Positions 50,088-60,236 of a stretch of 64,000 bases of DNA are shown piece by piece. This stretch comes from Leishmania infantum JPCM5. Its lineage: Eukaryota; Euglenozoa; Kinetoplastea; Trypanosomatida; Trypanosomatidae. The DNA lies in assembly GCF_000002875.2 (NCBI RefSeq), contig NC_009407.2:710005-774004 (forward strand). Direction: 5' to 3'. The translations under genes and the position numbers were made by a program. Below the pieces are notes generated by a model that saw nothing but the letters and a program-made list of their open reading frames with translations, made no database searches and had not been told where the DNA came from. Numbering within the stretch: position 1 is the first letter of the stretch; the number at the start of each line of letters is the position of its first letter.

Positions 50088-52975
50088 GTGTGCTTACGAT
50101 CGCAGATTCCTCGCCGCGCTCTTGTGAAGCGGCCACAGGCATTTCTCGTTACTGCGTGCATGCAACGGGCCCTCATGATGGCGGAGGACACCTCAGCGGC
50201 TGTATCCGCGCCTGGTGCCCACTCTGTGGGGAATGTGGGAGCTGGGGGAGGGGGAAGCCACGCAGCCTGCAGCCCGACCTCGGGTGTTGGCTGCAGACTC
50301 TCGGTGTTGGGGGACAGATCCGGGCTTGCGCGGCGCCGGAGAGATTTACCGTCTTTGACCGCTCTTGGGCCCGCTCAGCACAGACCGTCTCGAGGATTCA
50401 GCAAAAATAAGCACGCGATGAGCTGTGTGCAGGCGCTTTCACCCATCGCTGGCATGGCGCGTCCCATCCGAAGAAAGCCTCCACACGTGAGCAGAGCACG
50501 AGGGATGCACGGAAGAGGCACGAAGAGGTCCGTGCGAGTCAACTCCACAGTGCATGTGTGCGAAGTATGCAGCATCTTCTACATCCCGACCGAGTGGGCT
50601 GATGAGGCACAGATGCCGGAAGCGTGACGACAACACCCCGAATGAGGCCGTCGAGCCAGTGAAGCGCTCATGTGGCGAGTCACCGCGCCACGCTGTGGGA
50701 TGCCGCGGCTTGAAGCAACTCAGCGGAAGTGGCACAGCGTACGGACCGAGTGCAGGATCTCAGTGGGCCCTGGCCTGCAGCTGGCCAACCTCCTCCCTGG
50801 GCTCACGTGGCATGCGCCCGGGCCACCAGCCCCTGCTGCCCGCACGACGGAAGCCACCGCTTCCGCCCCTCGACCAGGCCCCCGGGCGCGGCCCGCGTGG
50901 GTTGAAGCGTGCAGTGCGCCCAGGTCCATGTGGCGCTGATCGCGCAGCACGCATGCGAAGAAGGGAGGAGGAGGGACCGGAAGAGCTCGTCAGCGCCACG
51001 GACCGACTCGACGGCAGAACGGCTCGTCCTAGACGACCTGGGCTCAGCCGCAGTGCAGCAGTGGTGGGTGAGCTGTGGTTGTGCATTGCGTCGGCGTGCT
51101 GCGTTGATGGTGAGGTAATGCGTTGAGACACTTAGCGCATGCCGCCTTGCGAGTGAGTAAGCACAAATTCCACCTTTTCATGCTGTGGCAAGCGCGGGGA
51201 CGAGGATGGCGGTGCATGTCGATGTGCGAGCTTGCACAGGCGCACGCCGCTCTCCGCGTTCCGTCTCCCCCGTTTCCGCAGGTATCATTGCCACTTGCCT
51301 CGCCTGCGTTGGCGGCGGCCGTGCGCCCATGATGGATCGGCGCGCACTGCCGTGTGCTGCTTTATTGCCCCTCTTCTGCCGACTCGCGCTTCTCATACCC
51401 CTTTACGGGCCTCTCCTCTCTCTGTGCACGCCGCCACACTCATGCACTTCTCGCAGGCGCATGCGCGTTTTTTTTTTTCCACTTCCCCCAGCAGTTTTTC
51501 TGCACTACCATTCTTCCTCTCCGCAAGAGCCACCCTTGACACCGCTAAGAAGAAGAAAGGGGGCCGATCGAAGAGTGCGACTTCTTCATTTACTGGCTCC
51601 ACTTCGCCATGTAGTACGCCGCCTGCTTGCCTTTGGTTGGAAATACAGGGTGTACGAAACACATGTGTTCCTCATCCACACCTCACTTGCTGATAGTCAA
51701 GCTCTGCTTCGGGCCTGAGTCAGCCCGCATGTTGACCGCTGGTTCGAGCAGAACCCTCCACGGTGTATACCAGGCCCTGCGTGCATTACGCAAGTTGGAC
51801 ATTTTCTTCAGTGATGTGACGCTCCACCCCATTGTGGATACGGAGATCGGCACGACCGCCTCTTCGCAGCAGTCCCGGTGCGGACTTCGGGTCGTAATGA
51901 CAACCTTATCATCGTGAGACAGCGCGCTCGCTGCCCAAGGTTTGCACGTGCAGTCATCGAGGGCCATCAGCAACGAGAGGTACTCCTTTCTCCTCTACCG
52001 GAGGAGACTACGATGAAAGTGTCTTGAGCGGTGCGGCACTTTCTGGCTGGCGCGCTTGTATCTCACCGCCAAACCAACGCTGCTGTGGGCACCCGTGTGA
52101 CAGGACGGCACACCATGAATGCGCAGAGCAGAACAGGTTGTGCGTCTACTGTGCAGTCGTCCTTTTCTTTAAGAGCCATTAGCTGTACCATGCCGCACAG
52201 CACCTTACACCCTCATGCTGTTCTTGGCGTGCGCGCACGGAAAAAAGCCCAAAAGCAGCTACGGCAACAGCGCCGGCTGATGCAGCTCTTTGCGCTGAAG
52301 CTGCTACGACCAACTACATTGCTGCATTCCATTATGTCAAACGAGGCGCAGCGCTTTCCCTCATGTCTTCTCGCGGAGATGCACCGCGAAACGATGTTCG
52401 AGTTTCACCATCGCGCCAGGCCCCCGACGGACGCTCTGCAGAAGCAGCTGCGGGGCAGCGAGGCAGGCTTGTGGGCGGGGTGCGCAGCGCTCGTTGTGTT
52501 GACGGATTGTATGAGCGAGAGGGACTCAATGCGGGCCAACTTGATGACTGGCCGGTGCGCGACACTCCAGCGCCGCAGGAGACTAGTCGACTCATTTGCG
52601 TCATCTGCGGGTCACAGGAGGGCGAGTTTCTGGAGACAGCTCTACTACCGCGGCTTCAGCGGCATATAGGGGCTCTGGCGTGGCGCTCATTCAGGAAGTA
52701 AACACTATGCACAGCAAATGACGTTCGACTCCGCCGTCATGGGCTTCGCTCCGTTCGGCGCGCCTACACACGTTGACGCTAAGCAGGCCATCGTCTCGGG
52801 TTATAGAGCTAGAAAGTGCGAGCACGGCGTGAGGAGAGGGCTCTTCGCGTATCCATACAAGGGGCATCTTTCATCCATACTGAGCTGGATGTCGGCCAGT
52901 CTCGCCACAGCGTGCGCAAGCACTGTGCTGGAGCTCTACAGCAGGTGTGAGGCGACACTCGCTGCGGATGCGTGA
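50088..52975 (+). mobile_element. Degenerate retroelement-like region with broken ORF pieces
   Basis: This part of a 3.8-kb gene desert has balanced composition unlike the pyrimidine-rich spacers and several protein-like pieces in different frames. Examples are a C2H2-like piece VHVCEVCSIFYIPTEWADEA (about 50550-50610), a basic helical piece KKAQKQLRQQRRLMQLFALK (about 52240-52300), a second finger-like piece LICVICGSQEGEFLETALLP (about 52600-52655) and MGFAPFGAPTHVDAKQA (about 52740-52790). Stops and frame changes separate them. The pattern suits a decayed non-LTR retroposon of the ingi/L1Tc-related DIRE type, where C2H2 fingers occur, but no reverse transcriptase motif is seen. The motif at 50176-50198 recurs at 58913-58935. 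Confidence 0.4.
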
Positions 52976-53655
52976 CTTCTGACTTACGACGAAGTGCGCG
53001 TGTGGCCACGCGCCGTCAACATCAGACGCGAGTGGCTGCTAGCCACAGCAGCTTCTCTCCCCCATCATCGCCGTGTGACTCTTCGTCTGCACCATGGTCG
53101 GTCTAGCTGCGAAGGAGGTTGGGCGCTCTCTGACCGCAGGTCCGCCGTGAAGAAGCTGCGCCCGCTCCTTGCTCTTTTGATGACTGCGTCGGCGCAGGAG
53201 CGCTGCTGCTGCAGTCGGTCACGATACACTCCTGATCCACTGCCACGGTGTACACTGCCTCTTTTCACCTCCCACCCGCCGTGAGCATCTGCGCCAGCTA
53301 CGATGACAGAGAGGCAAGACGGGGATCTGGGGGCGGTGCCGACATACCTGAAGAGGCGTGGCCGGCAGCACAAAGGCGGCGCTGCGCAAAACGCTTCTGT
53401 CGTTTGCTTCGAAGAATGTGACCGCGTTGCTTCTCCACCGTTTGCCCCCTCCCTCGCTCTCTCTATCTCCCTGTTGCGCTTCTATCAGCCGTCATTGCGC
53501 CCTCTGTCCACCACCGCCGCGTGGGCATTGCTCCGACTCCGAGTGCCCCTACCCTCAGCAGGACGGCGACGCTCGCATATCTTTTTTCGTGCGAGCTTTT
53601 TGACTTGTGAACCGCCATTGCCGCCCCCGTCGCGCTTCATCCGGGCTGAGCGGCG
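52976..53655 (+). other. Intergenic spacer / 5' leader
   Basis: No gene is supported. A C/T-rich tract at about 53437-53515 is the likely processing signal of the gene starting at 53656. Confidence 0.5.
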
Positions 53656-54675
53656 ATGTGGGCACTGACATGCCGGCCAATTCAGAACGCGGAGGCGCTG
53701 CAGCTGATGGAGCGTTACAAGGCGCACAATGCGCTGCAGAGCAACCAGTGGCTTCTGCCGCGACACCTGGCCTGCTTCGCCGTCCGACCTCTCTATCCAG
53801 CACAGCTGGTGCTGCCGACCAGCAGCGTCATTCAACTTCCGCTCAGCGCCGTTCCCTTCAGCTCGCTGCCGCTCTCGAGAAAGCGCAAGGTCCTCGGCAT
53901 GTGCCCGCCGCCCTGCACGCCGCCGGGCTCGTGCTCCTTACTTGAGTGCAGCGGAGCTGCCATGCGATGGCGCCCGGCCTCCCTATCGGAATGCTTTGAT
54001 GCGGCATTTGTGTGCAGTGACTCCCCATCGTCTCATCAGCACTTGCTGTGCGCCACCGACTGCGCTGGCAGCGTGACGGTTGCGGAGGAGGTGACGGTGT
54101 TCAACGCTCAAGAGACGAACAATCCGTTTCTCGTCGACGCTGAACTTGCGCACCGCAACCTCCTCACCAAGGAGACGTACCAGCACTCCATTGGCAGCTC
54201 GCTGACCACTATCGCCGCGCAGTTCCGCTACACATCGTTTGACTGGGTCGAGGCGACGGCGGCGGCCGCTGCAGGTCTGCGCGTGCGCTCCAGCGCAGCG
54301 CCTCATCTCGTCAACTGCGTCGACACGCTGAGAGTGGTGCACATCTCGCAGCTGCGCTACACACGCCAACAGGAGCTGGTCGCCAAGATCCCGCGCATGA
54401 CCCTCATCAAAAGCATGACCATATCGTATATCTTCTACCACAAACGCTGGCGCCATCACAAATCAATGGAGCTGATGCGTCCGCTCCTCCACCGCAACGT
54501 TCCATGCTGCGGCACCCCACAAGCACAAGCCTTGCAGCCGCTGCTTTGGATTGCGGTGGATCTACACATGGAGTTCCGCGGTCCTGTGACGGAGTGTGCA
54601 CGCCACTCACGCAAACAGTTCTACAACTCGCAACAGCTGGAAGCGGGCACGTGCGCTGTGCCCAGTCGTTCATAG
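53656..54675 (+). CDS. Protein of unknown function
   Basis: The protein has 339 residues from the first ATG after the C/T-rich tract. It begins with a hydrophobic and basic stretch that could be a mitochondrial presequence but is not typical. A Pro/Cys-rich segment (about 80-100) is followed by conserved-looking sequence: VFNAQETNNPFLVDAELAHR, TTIAAQFRYTSFDWVEA, LVNCVDTLRVVHISQL and IPRMTLIKSMTISYIFYHKR. The last part (about 280-339) is basic and polar. No catalytic motif or membrane segment is visible. I recognise no family. Quality of the sequence across residues 150-280 argues for a real gene. Confidence 0.65.
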   Translation: MWALTCRPIQNAEALQLMERYKAHNALQSNQWLLPRHLACFAVRPLYPAQLVLPTSSVIQLPLSAVPFSSLPLSRKRKVLGMCPPPCTPPGSCSLLECSGAAMRWRPASLSECFDAAFVCSDSPSSHQHLLCATDCAGSVTVAEEVTVFNAQETNNPFLVDAELAHRNLLTKETYQHSIGSSLTTIAAQFRYTSFDWVEATAAAAAGLRVRSSAAPHLVNCVDTLRVVHISQLRYTRQQELVAKIPRMTLIKSMTISYIFYHKRWRHHKSMELMRPLLHRNVPCCGTPQAQALQPLLWIAVDLHMEFRGPVTECARHSRKQFYNSQQLEAGTCAVPSRS

Positions 54676-55779
54676 AAGCGCAGGGGACCGAAAAGAGGAG
54701 GACGATTCAGACACTCCGGTGAGATAGCGGAAGCGATCTTCCTCTATCAGTGCATATCACCTCTTGTACACGGAGCATCATCTAGCGTATCTTTTGCCTT
54801 GCCAAAATTTTTTTATTTCCTCTGTCGACGGCTCACACCTCTGGACGCTTGCTGCGCTGCCGACACACTGACCAGTACTTGCACGCCCTATCGCCAGTGC
54901 TCTCCGCACCTACGCTTAGCACGCTTCTTTCTCTCTCTTCCACGGCCTGCTTGCTGGCACTCTGCCATTGTTGTCCACGACTGGCACCTTATCATCTTTC
55001 CTTTTGTGTATGCCCTCTGCTACTTGCATCATCTGCTCTCTCCATCTCTCAAGGTGTTCAACTGCCGAGCGCGATGGCGTCCTCGCACTTTGGGTGGCGA
55101 CCGTGCATCCACCAAAGACGTGCACTGGAGCATCCCCACAGCACGCAAGCCCGCAGATTGGAGACAGTGCCTGCGAGGGGGCGACGAGGGCACGACAGCA
55201 CTAGTGAGCCTGTACCCGCTCACGGAGCGTGCTGCTCGGAGTTGGCCACCAAGCGAAGGTGCACGCCACTTGGCTGACTTTGTTTCACTGCTCGTGGGTG
55301 CCCACTGCCTCTTCTCCGCTGCGCCCTGCCCCTCCGGCCCCTCAGCTGCTCTCTGCGTCCGCCTTGCTCACCCGCCTCCTCGTTGTTCCCGTGCACCATG
55401 CCTTCTCTCACGCTCGCCTACTTCCCTTGCGCTTCTCCCTTTCCCCATAAACAAACCACAAGAAAGCGGCACTTCCCTACCTCCTTTATTCCTCATCGAC
55501 CACGTCGCTACCGCCACGCACTTCAGCACAGCCGCTCAGCAAGTGCCAGCTGCGCACCTTTTCTTGCTGAGGCTGGCATACGAGGAGGGCCGTTGCGCTG
55601 CTCCATTCTTCGCAACCACCACTTCGCAAACCGACGGTGACGAGGGGGTGGGACCGAGCAGAGAAGTCTTCTTTGCTGCCGCCGATCCTCCGCACGATGA
55701 CTTGATCACCTCGTCCGAGGTAAAAGACATACATACATCTCTACTTACACCCTACACCTGAACAGAAGCCCCGTGCGCG
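54676..55779 (+). other. Intergenic spacer
   Basis: No gene is supported. One frame is open for 320 codons (54799-55761) with leader-like composition. The next start codon lies in it but in another frame. C/T-rich tracts lie at 54905-54945 and 55310-55460. Confidence 0.5.
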
Positions 55780-58557
55780 ATGCGTCGCCGGCGCTCTCGT
55801 TTGACGCTCTACTGGCTCACAGACAAGGAGTGGTTTCTCGGCGAAGACGACTGTGTGCGGCCCGCCTCTAGGTGGAGATCGCTTCTGGGCACTGTCACGG
55901 AAGGCGCACTGTCCTTGGCGTCGGAACATCTGTTTTTTGATGACGGCGGCCCGCACGTCGTTATTTTCCCACTGTCAAGAGTGGCGGATGCCGCCGTGCA
56001 CCTTTGCAATGAGCACATTTCCGTAACGTTCACGTGCAAGAACGCACTGCGGCGCGAAGTGCTCACGCCGCCAACCAGCAAGCACTCGGTTCCAGGCATC
56101 TGCAGGCCATACCCGAACAAGGAGACGTGGGTGTTTCACTTTCCACGCGCGTCTGAGTGGGTCGCGGAGTCCCTCCGCAGCCTCTTTACCCGGCATCGCA
56201 TCGAGGACATCCTGTCACGCCGCGAGGTTGCTTTGCAGGGTGCCTCCTCCGTTGTCAGCTTCTGTGCGCGGCGTCAGGTGCCGATGCGGGAGCAGAGAGG
56301 CGTTCTCTACATCGGCGATGCCGAGCTTGTCTTCGAGCCGCTCTTCCCTCTGTCGGCGCACGGGGTAGTAACGCTGGACCGTCGCCAGTGCCGTCACACC
56401 TTTGCTCGGTGGATCATCTTTGAGGCTGTGGGGCTCGACCTGTACACGTCCGAGTCACCTGCAGCGACTCCTGCGCTGTCGCTTATCTTCCGCAACTCTC
56501 GCGAAAGGGATGAGGCTGCCCACCTGCTTGCCGAGCGCCTCGGCGTTCCACCCTACCGTGTCTCCATCCAGACCGTTTCGCAAGCGTGGAGGAACCACTC
56601 CATCTCCAGCTACGAGTACCTCCTGCACCTAAACAAGTGGGCGTCGCGGTGCGCCAACGACGTCTTTCAGTACCCCGTCTTTCCTTGGGTACTCGCCGAC
56701 TACACCTCGTCTGCGCTGGACCTTTCTCAGCCGTCGACCTTCCGCGACCTGTCCAAGCCGATAGGTGCCCTCTCCCCGTCGCGGCTGGCCCTCCTCCGGG
56801 AGCGGGCTGAGTTCCTGCGAGAGGCAGAGGAGACGGCATACTTGTACTCCACGCACTACTCCTCCGCTGCTATCGTCGCCTACTACTTGGTGCGTCCTCA
56901 CCCTGAGTTTCAGCTGAGTCTTCAGGGCGGTACGCTCGATGTGCCGGAGCGCATCATGGAGTCCATTCCACAGCTTTGGAACAGCGTCACGACAAACTCG
57001 AGCAACTTCCGCGAGCTCATTCCACAGTTCTTCAACGAAGGCTTCGTGGCACTGTGCGGTCCTCCTCTCCTTCCTCTCGGTTTGCATGCCGACGGGTCTC
57101 CCGTGGCCGCGTATGTTAAGCTGCCTCCGTGGGCGGCTAGCAGTGAGGACTTTGTACGCCAACATCGTGCAGCCCTTGAGAGCGATATCGTTTCCGCGTC
57201 TCTCCACCTATGGATCGACCTCGTCTTCGGCGTGGCGCAGACTGGCGAGCAAGCGTGTGCGTCGGATAACTTATTTCACCCCTTTTCGTACCCCCAGTGT
57301 GACAGGCAGCTGAGCGTGCCTGGGCTGCACCTCTCATCCCGCGAGTATGCGAGAGAGTTCGGGAACGTGCCGATTCAACTCTTCGCCGACCTGCATCCGC
57401 CACGCGCGAGGATTGCGCACACACTTGCGTGCACGGCAGAAGCCTTAGAAGCGTGCGGGTGCGCGACCACGTCTGCCAATCAGCAACGCCTCTTGCGCAT
57501 GATGGAGGAGCTGCAGTTCATTGAGGACGCGACGGACACCGTGGCCGACTCGGCGGACGCACACGACGAAGGCGCGCATGGTCTGCCCACGCACGCAGCA
57601 GCTCTCACCGTCATTTCGACCACCTCCCTATCTTGCCGCTCAGCTCGTTTTGTTACACTTGGCCACAGCCATGCCGATCCACCCGCCTCACCGACGGCAG
57701 TGCTGCTTGTCGTTGGCAGTGATCAGCGCACGGCGACGCTATTCGACGTCGCGACGGGCAAGCGCATTCGCTCCTTTCCCGATTTTGATGGCCTCATCAC
57801 CGCCACCGCTTTTCACGACAGCCACATGTTCGTTTTCACAGAGACTACAAGTTGTTACGTTCTGTCGCTCACCTCGCACGCCGTGGCACACTTTACCGCT
57901 GAGGTGACGCCTGCAGCTGTCCTCCAAGCTTGTTTCGCATCACAGCTGGTCGTTCTTGCAGACTCCAACGCACAACTCTCGGGCTGGGCACTGCAGCGCG
58001 GCACATCCCCGTTACTCTTTGAGTCGCCGCTCTCCTTTACGTGCGAGGCCTCCTCGCGGGTCGCGTGCATCGGCTCCTCCGCGGATGGCGACACCGTTGT
58101 CGCCGCCACCGAGCAGTTGGAGGTCTTTGTTTGTCGCGGAGGCACATGTTGCGAGTGCATGCTTCAACAGGTGCCTGCTCCATCAGCGGTCCTGCACATC
58201 ATGCCGGCAGATCGGCTCACACGCTTCTGGGTGTTCTTTCTCGAGGAGGCCGCTCTCTATGATCTTGGAGGCCTTCCGCTGAGGCGTATTGCCACCACTG
58301 CCGCGTCTATCATGACGTGCCCTCAGCTGGCCTACCAGCTCTACCCGCTCTACATACACATGGACAACGGAGCCCTTGAGGTGTTCCAGCTGCTGCACAG
58401 TGGGGAGCGCGCCGTGCCGCTGCGGTGCAGCCGGCTGCGGTCTCTGCAGCTCTCGTCCGCCGGCAACCTCGTCGCTTTCGTCGGCACCGCCGTTGCCGAT
58501 TGCGAGCCGTCGCTCGTCCTTACGATGGCCGCACTGACGGCTCAGCTGACAGGGTGA
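55780..58557 (+). CDS. BEACH-domain protein with WD40 propeller (FAN/NSMAF-like)
   Basis: The 925-residue protein has a GRAM/PH-like beta domain in the first 260 residues: LASEHLFFDDGG, a central RRQVPMREQRGVLYIGDAEL second GRAM or PH unit, and SLIFRNSRERDEAAHLL. The BEACH domain (about 265-560) has WRNHSISSYEYLLHLNKWAS, FPWVLADYTSSALDLSQPS, TFRDLSKPIGAL, YLYSTHYSSAAIVAYYLVR, RIMESIPQLWNSVTTNSSNF and RELIPQFFN, then a helical region with FGVAQTGEQA...NLFHPFSY. From about 610 a WD40 propeller follows (LLVVGSDQRTATLFDVATGK). This GRAM-BEACH-WD40 order matches FAN/NSMAF. BEACH proteins act in membrane trafficking and lysosome-related organelles. A second ATG is unlikely as the first lies just after an AG. 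Confidence 0.92.
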   Translation: MRRRRSRLTLYWLTDKEWFLGEDDCVRPASRWRSLLGTVTEGALSLASEHLFFDDGGPHVVIFPLSRVADAAVHLCNEHISVTFTCKNALRREVLTPPTSKHSVPGICRPYPNKETWVFHFPRASEWVAESLRSLFTRHRIEDILSRREVALQGASSVVSFCARRQVPMREQRGVLYIGDAELVFEPLFPLSAHGVVTLDRRQCRHTFARWIIFEAVGLDLYTSESPAATPALSLIFRNSRERDEAAHLLAERLGVPPYRVSIQTVSQAWRNHSISSYEYLLHLNKWASRCANDVFQYPVFPWVLADYTSSALDLSQPSTFRDLSKPIGALSPSRLALLRERAEFLREAEETAYLYSTHYSSAAIVAYYLVRPHPEFQLSLQGGTLDVPERIMESIPQLWNSVTTNSSNFRELIPQFFNEGFVALCGPPLLPLGLHADGSPVAAYVKLPPWAASSEDFVRQHRAALESDIVSASLHLWIDLVFGVAQTGEQACASDNLFHPFSYPQCDRQLSVPGLHLSSREYAREFGNVPIQLFADLHPPRARIAHTLACTAEALEACGCATTSANQQRLLRMMEELQFIEDATDTVADSADAHDEGAHGLPTHAAALTVISTTSLSCRSARFVTLGHSHADPPASPTAVLLVVGSDQRTATLFDVATGKRIRSFPDFDGLITATAFHDSHMFVFTETTSCYVLSLTSHAVAHFTAEVTPAAVLQACFASQLVVLADSNAQLSGWALQRGTSPLLFESPLSFTCEASSRVACIGSSADGDTVVAATEQLEVFVCRGGTCCECMLQQVPAPSAVLHIMPADRLTRFWVFFLEEAALYDLGGLPLRRIATTAASIMTCPQLAYQLYPLYIHMDNGALEVFQLLHSGERAVPLRCSRLRSLQLSSAGNLVAFVGTAVADCEPSLVLTMAALTAQLTG

Positions 58558-58912
58558 CGCACCTCCTGTGGTGGGACATGCCGGCGTCTCCAGCCTCTCG
58601 ACCATGTCCGCCGCGCGCCGCGTATGTGCGACTGCGCCTTGAGCTCTTTGTTTCTGCGGTGGGGCTCTTCTCTTCCGCGGCCTGCGTTAGAGGCCCATCG
58701 AACAAGAGCGTTTCTTCAACAACACCAGAGAAAAAAACAAAACAACGCAGCTGCCTGGCTTCTCCGGACGTGCTTTGCGTGAGGCGGTTTCTCATGACAG
58801 ATGCAGCACACAGAACCTTGCGCTGCTTCGCACGCGTCTGCGAGCCACTATGCAGCGAGCGGCGGAAACAAAGGCGACCATTTTTCTTTGATCCCCTTCT
58901 GTCACTGATCCT
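58558..58912 (+). other. 3' spacer after the BEACH gene
   Basis: No gene is seen. An A-rich patch (GAGAAAAAAACAAAAC, about 58728-58743) stands out. Confidence 0.4.
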
Positions 58913-59460
58913 CTGATGGCGGGGGACACCTCAGCGCGCTTTCAGCGTTCACTGACCCCCTGCACTCTGTGGGAGTCGAGTAGCCCATCTATCCCTGCCA
59001 ATGCCGAGCCACTTCTCCTGATGACAGGGTAGCACGCCTGGGACTTGGGGAGATCTTAGCACTGTATCGCTGCGAATGTCGGCGGCCAGGCTCTGAGCGG
59101 CGCTGCGTCACAGCGACCAGCAACGGGGAATACCCTGGTGCTATCCATGCAATGGACGGAGTCTCAGCGTCACTGGAATGGACCTCACATCCGCCACCCG
59201 CACTGCCTACTGGTGTGAGAAGACCCTGGGTTTCACTCCGAGGAAATGCACCGCGGGTGACGGCTTGGCATGATAGGTAAGCAGCTCTGAAGCGACCTGC
59301 TCAGCAGCAGGGCGGGTGGAATCTGAGGCGCAGGCCGTGCTCCGATAAACGGGTGGGCGCACCGCTGTAGCGTGCGTCTCCACGGCTGCTTCGCAGTTAG
59401 CGAATAAGGCCTGAGCCGTCCACGCTAGAGTGGCGCTTGGCGCATGCTGTGCAGCAGAAC
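58913..59460 (+). mobile_element. SIDER-like degenerate retroposon, tentative
   Basis: About 550 bp of balanced-composition sequence in the 3' UTR or spacer of the BEACH gene. It opens with TGATGGCGGGGGACACCTCA, followed by GCG, which recurs with one mismatch at 50176-50198. Nothing here is coding. Position, length and the shared opening motif suit the short degenerate retroposons (SIDERs) that are spread through Leishmania 3' UTRs. The right boundary is approximate, set where C/T-rich leader sequence resumes. The assignment is inference. Confidence 0.4.
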
Positions 59461-59768
59461 GACCGCGTTCAGGAAAACACTCTGCGAGACCCTCATTATT
59501 CACTCCTCTCTCCCTCACGTCGTCGGCGTCCACCTTTTCCCGGCCCGGTTACTCGACCATTGCCGCTCTCGGTGGATCTTTCCTCTTTGCGCTGCGCCGG
59601 TGGTTTTGTGCCTCGTACTCCACTCCGTGTCATGTCTGGCCCGCGTGTCCGAGCCACTCTTCCGTTTTCAAATGCTCACTTTCCTAGCCCTGCGCCCTCT
59701 TTCTCTCTTTTCCCAACTCCTAGGTGACTCAGAGACCTTCTCCTTCCCTTCACCGCACAGATTTCACA
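59461..59768 (+). promoter_or_regulatory. 5' leader with polypyrimidine tract of the deoxyribosyltransferase gene
   Basis: T/C-rich sequence (about 59660-59720, including CTCTTTCTCTCTTTTCCC) is followed by CTAG, about 45 bases before the ATG at 59769. This is the expected layout of a trans-splice acceptor. Confidence 0.5.
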
Positions 59769-60236
59769 ATGGCTACTCCCAAGACGATCTACATTGCAGG
59801 CCCCGCTGTGTTCCACCCCGACAACGGCGAGGCGTACTACAACAATGTACGTGCGCTGATGAAGGAGAAGGGAGTGGTGCCGCTCATTCCAGTGGACAAC
59901 ATCGCCACCGGAGCACTGAGCATCCGCAACAAGAACATCGACATGATCCGGGCGTGCGACGCCGTCATCGCCGACCTCTCCCCGTTCCGCTCCAAAGAGC
60001 CCGACTGCGGAACCGCCTTCGAGCTCGGCTACGCGGCGGCGCTCGGAAAGCTGCTGCTGACTTTTTCCACTGACACGCGCCCCATGGTGGAAAAGTATGG
60101 TGGCGAGATGGCGGATGGCCTCTCCGTCGAGAACTTTGGACTGCCGTTCAACCTGATGCTGCACGACGGAACGGACGTGTTCGATTCCTTTGAGGCGGCC
60201 TTTGCCCATTTCGTTGAGCACCACCTTACCCCGTGA
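59769..60236 (+). CDS. Nucleoside 2-deoxyribosyltransferase
   Basis: The 155-residue protein matches the nucleoside 2-deoxyribosyltransferase family over its whole length. The N-terminal strand is TIYIAGPAVFHPDN. CDAVIADLSPFRSKEPDCGT leads to AFELGYAAALGK, which carries the catalytic Glu (Glu85). GLSVENFGLPFNLML near the C-terminus is also typical. The enzyme transfers deoxyribose between nucleobases or hydrolyses deoxynucleosides through a covalent Glu intermediate and works in purine/pyrimidine salvage, on which trypanosomatids depend for purines. It resembles bacterial enzymes closely and may have been gained by transfer, though its composition is like that of its neighbours. It is the last gene I can support before the telomere. 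Confidence 0.95.
   Translation: MATPKTIYIAGPAVFHPDNGEAYYNNVRALMKEKGVVPLIPVDNIATGALSIRNKNIDMIRACDAVIADLSPFRSKEPDCGTAFELGYAAALGKLLLTFSTDTRPMVEKYGGEMADGLSVENFGLPFNLMLHDGTDVFDSFEAAFAHFVEHHLTP

Noticed and set aside
54799..55761. 320-codon open frame upstream of the BEACH gene
   Set aside because: His/Pro/Ser/Cys-rich translation of C/T-rich leader sequence with no motif; it runs up to the start of the BEACH gene in another frame.
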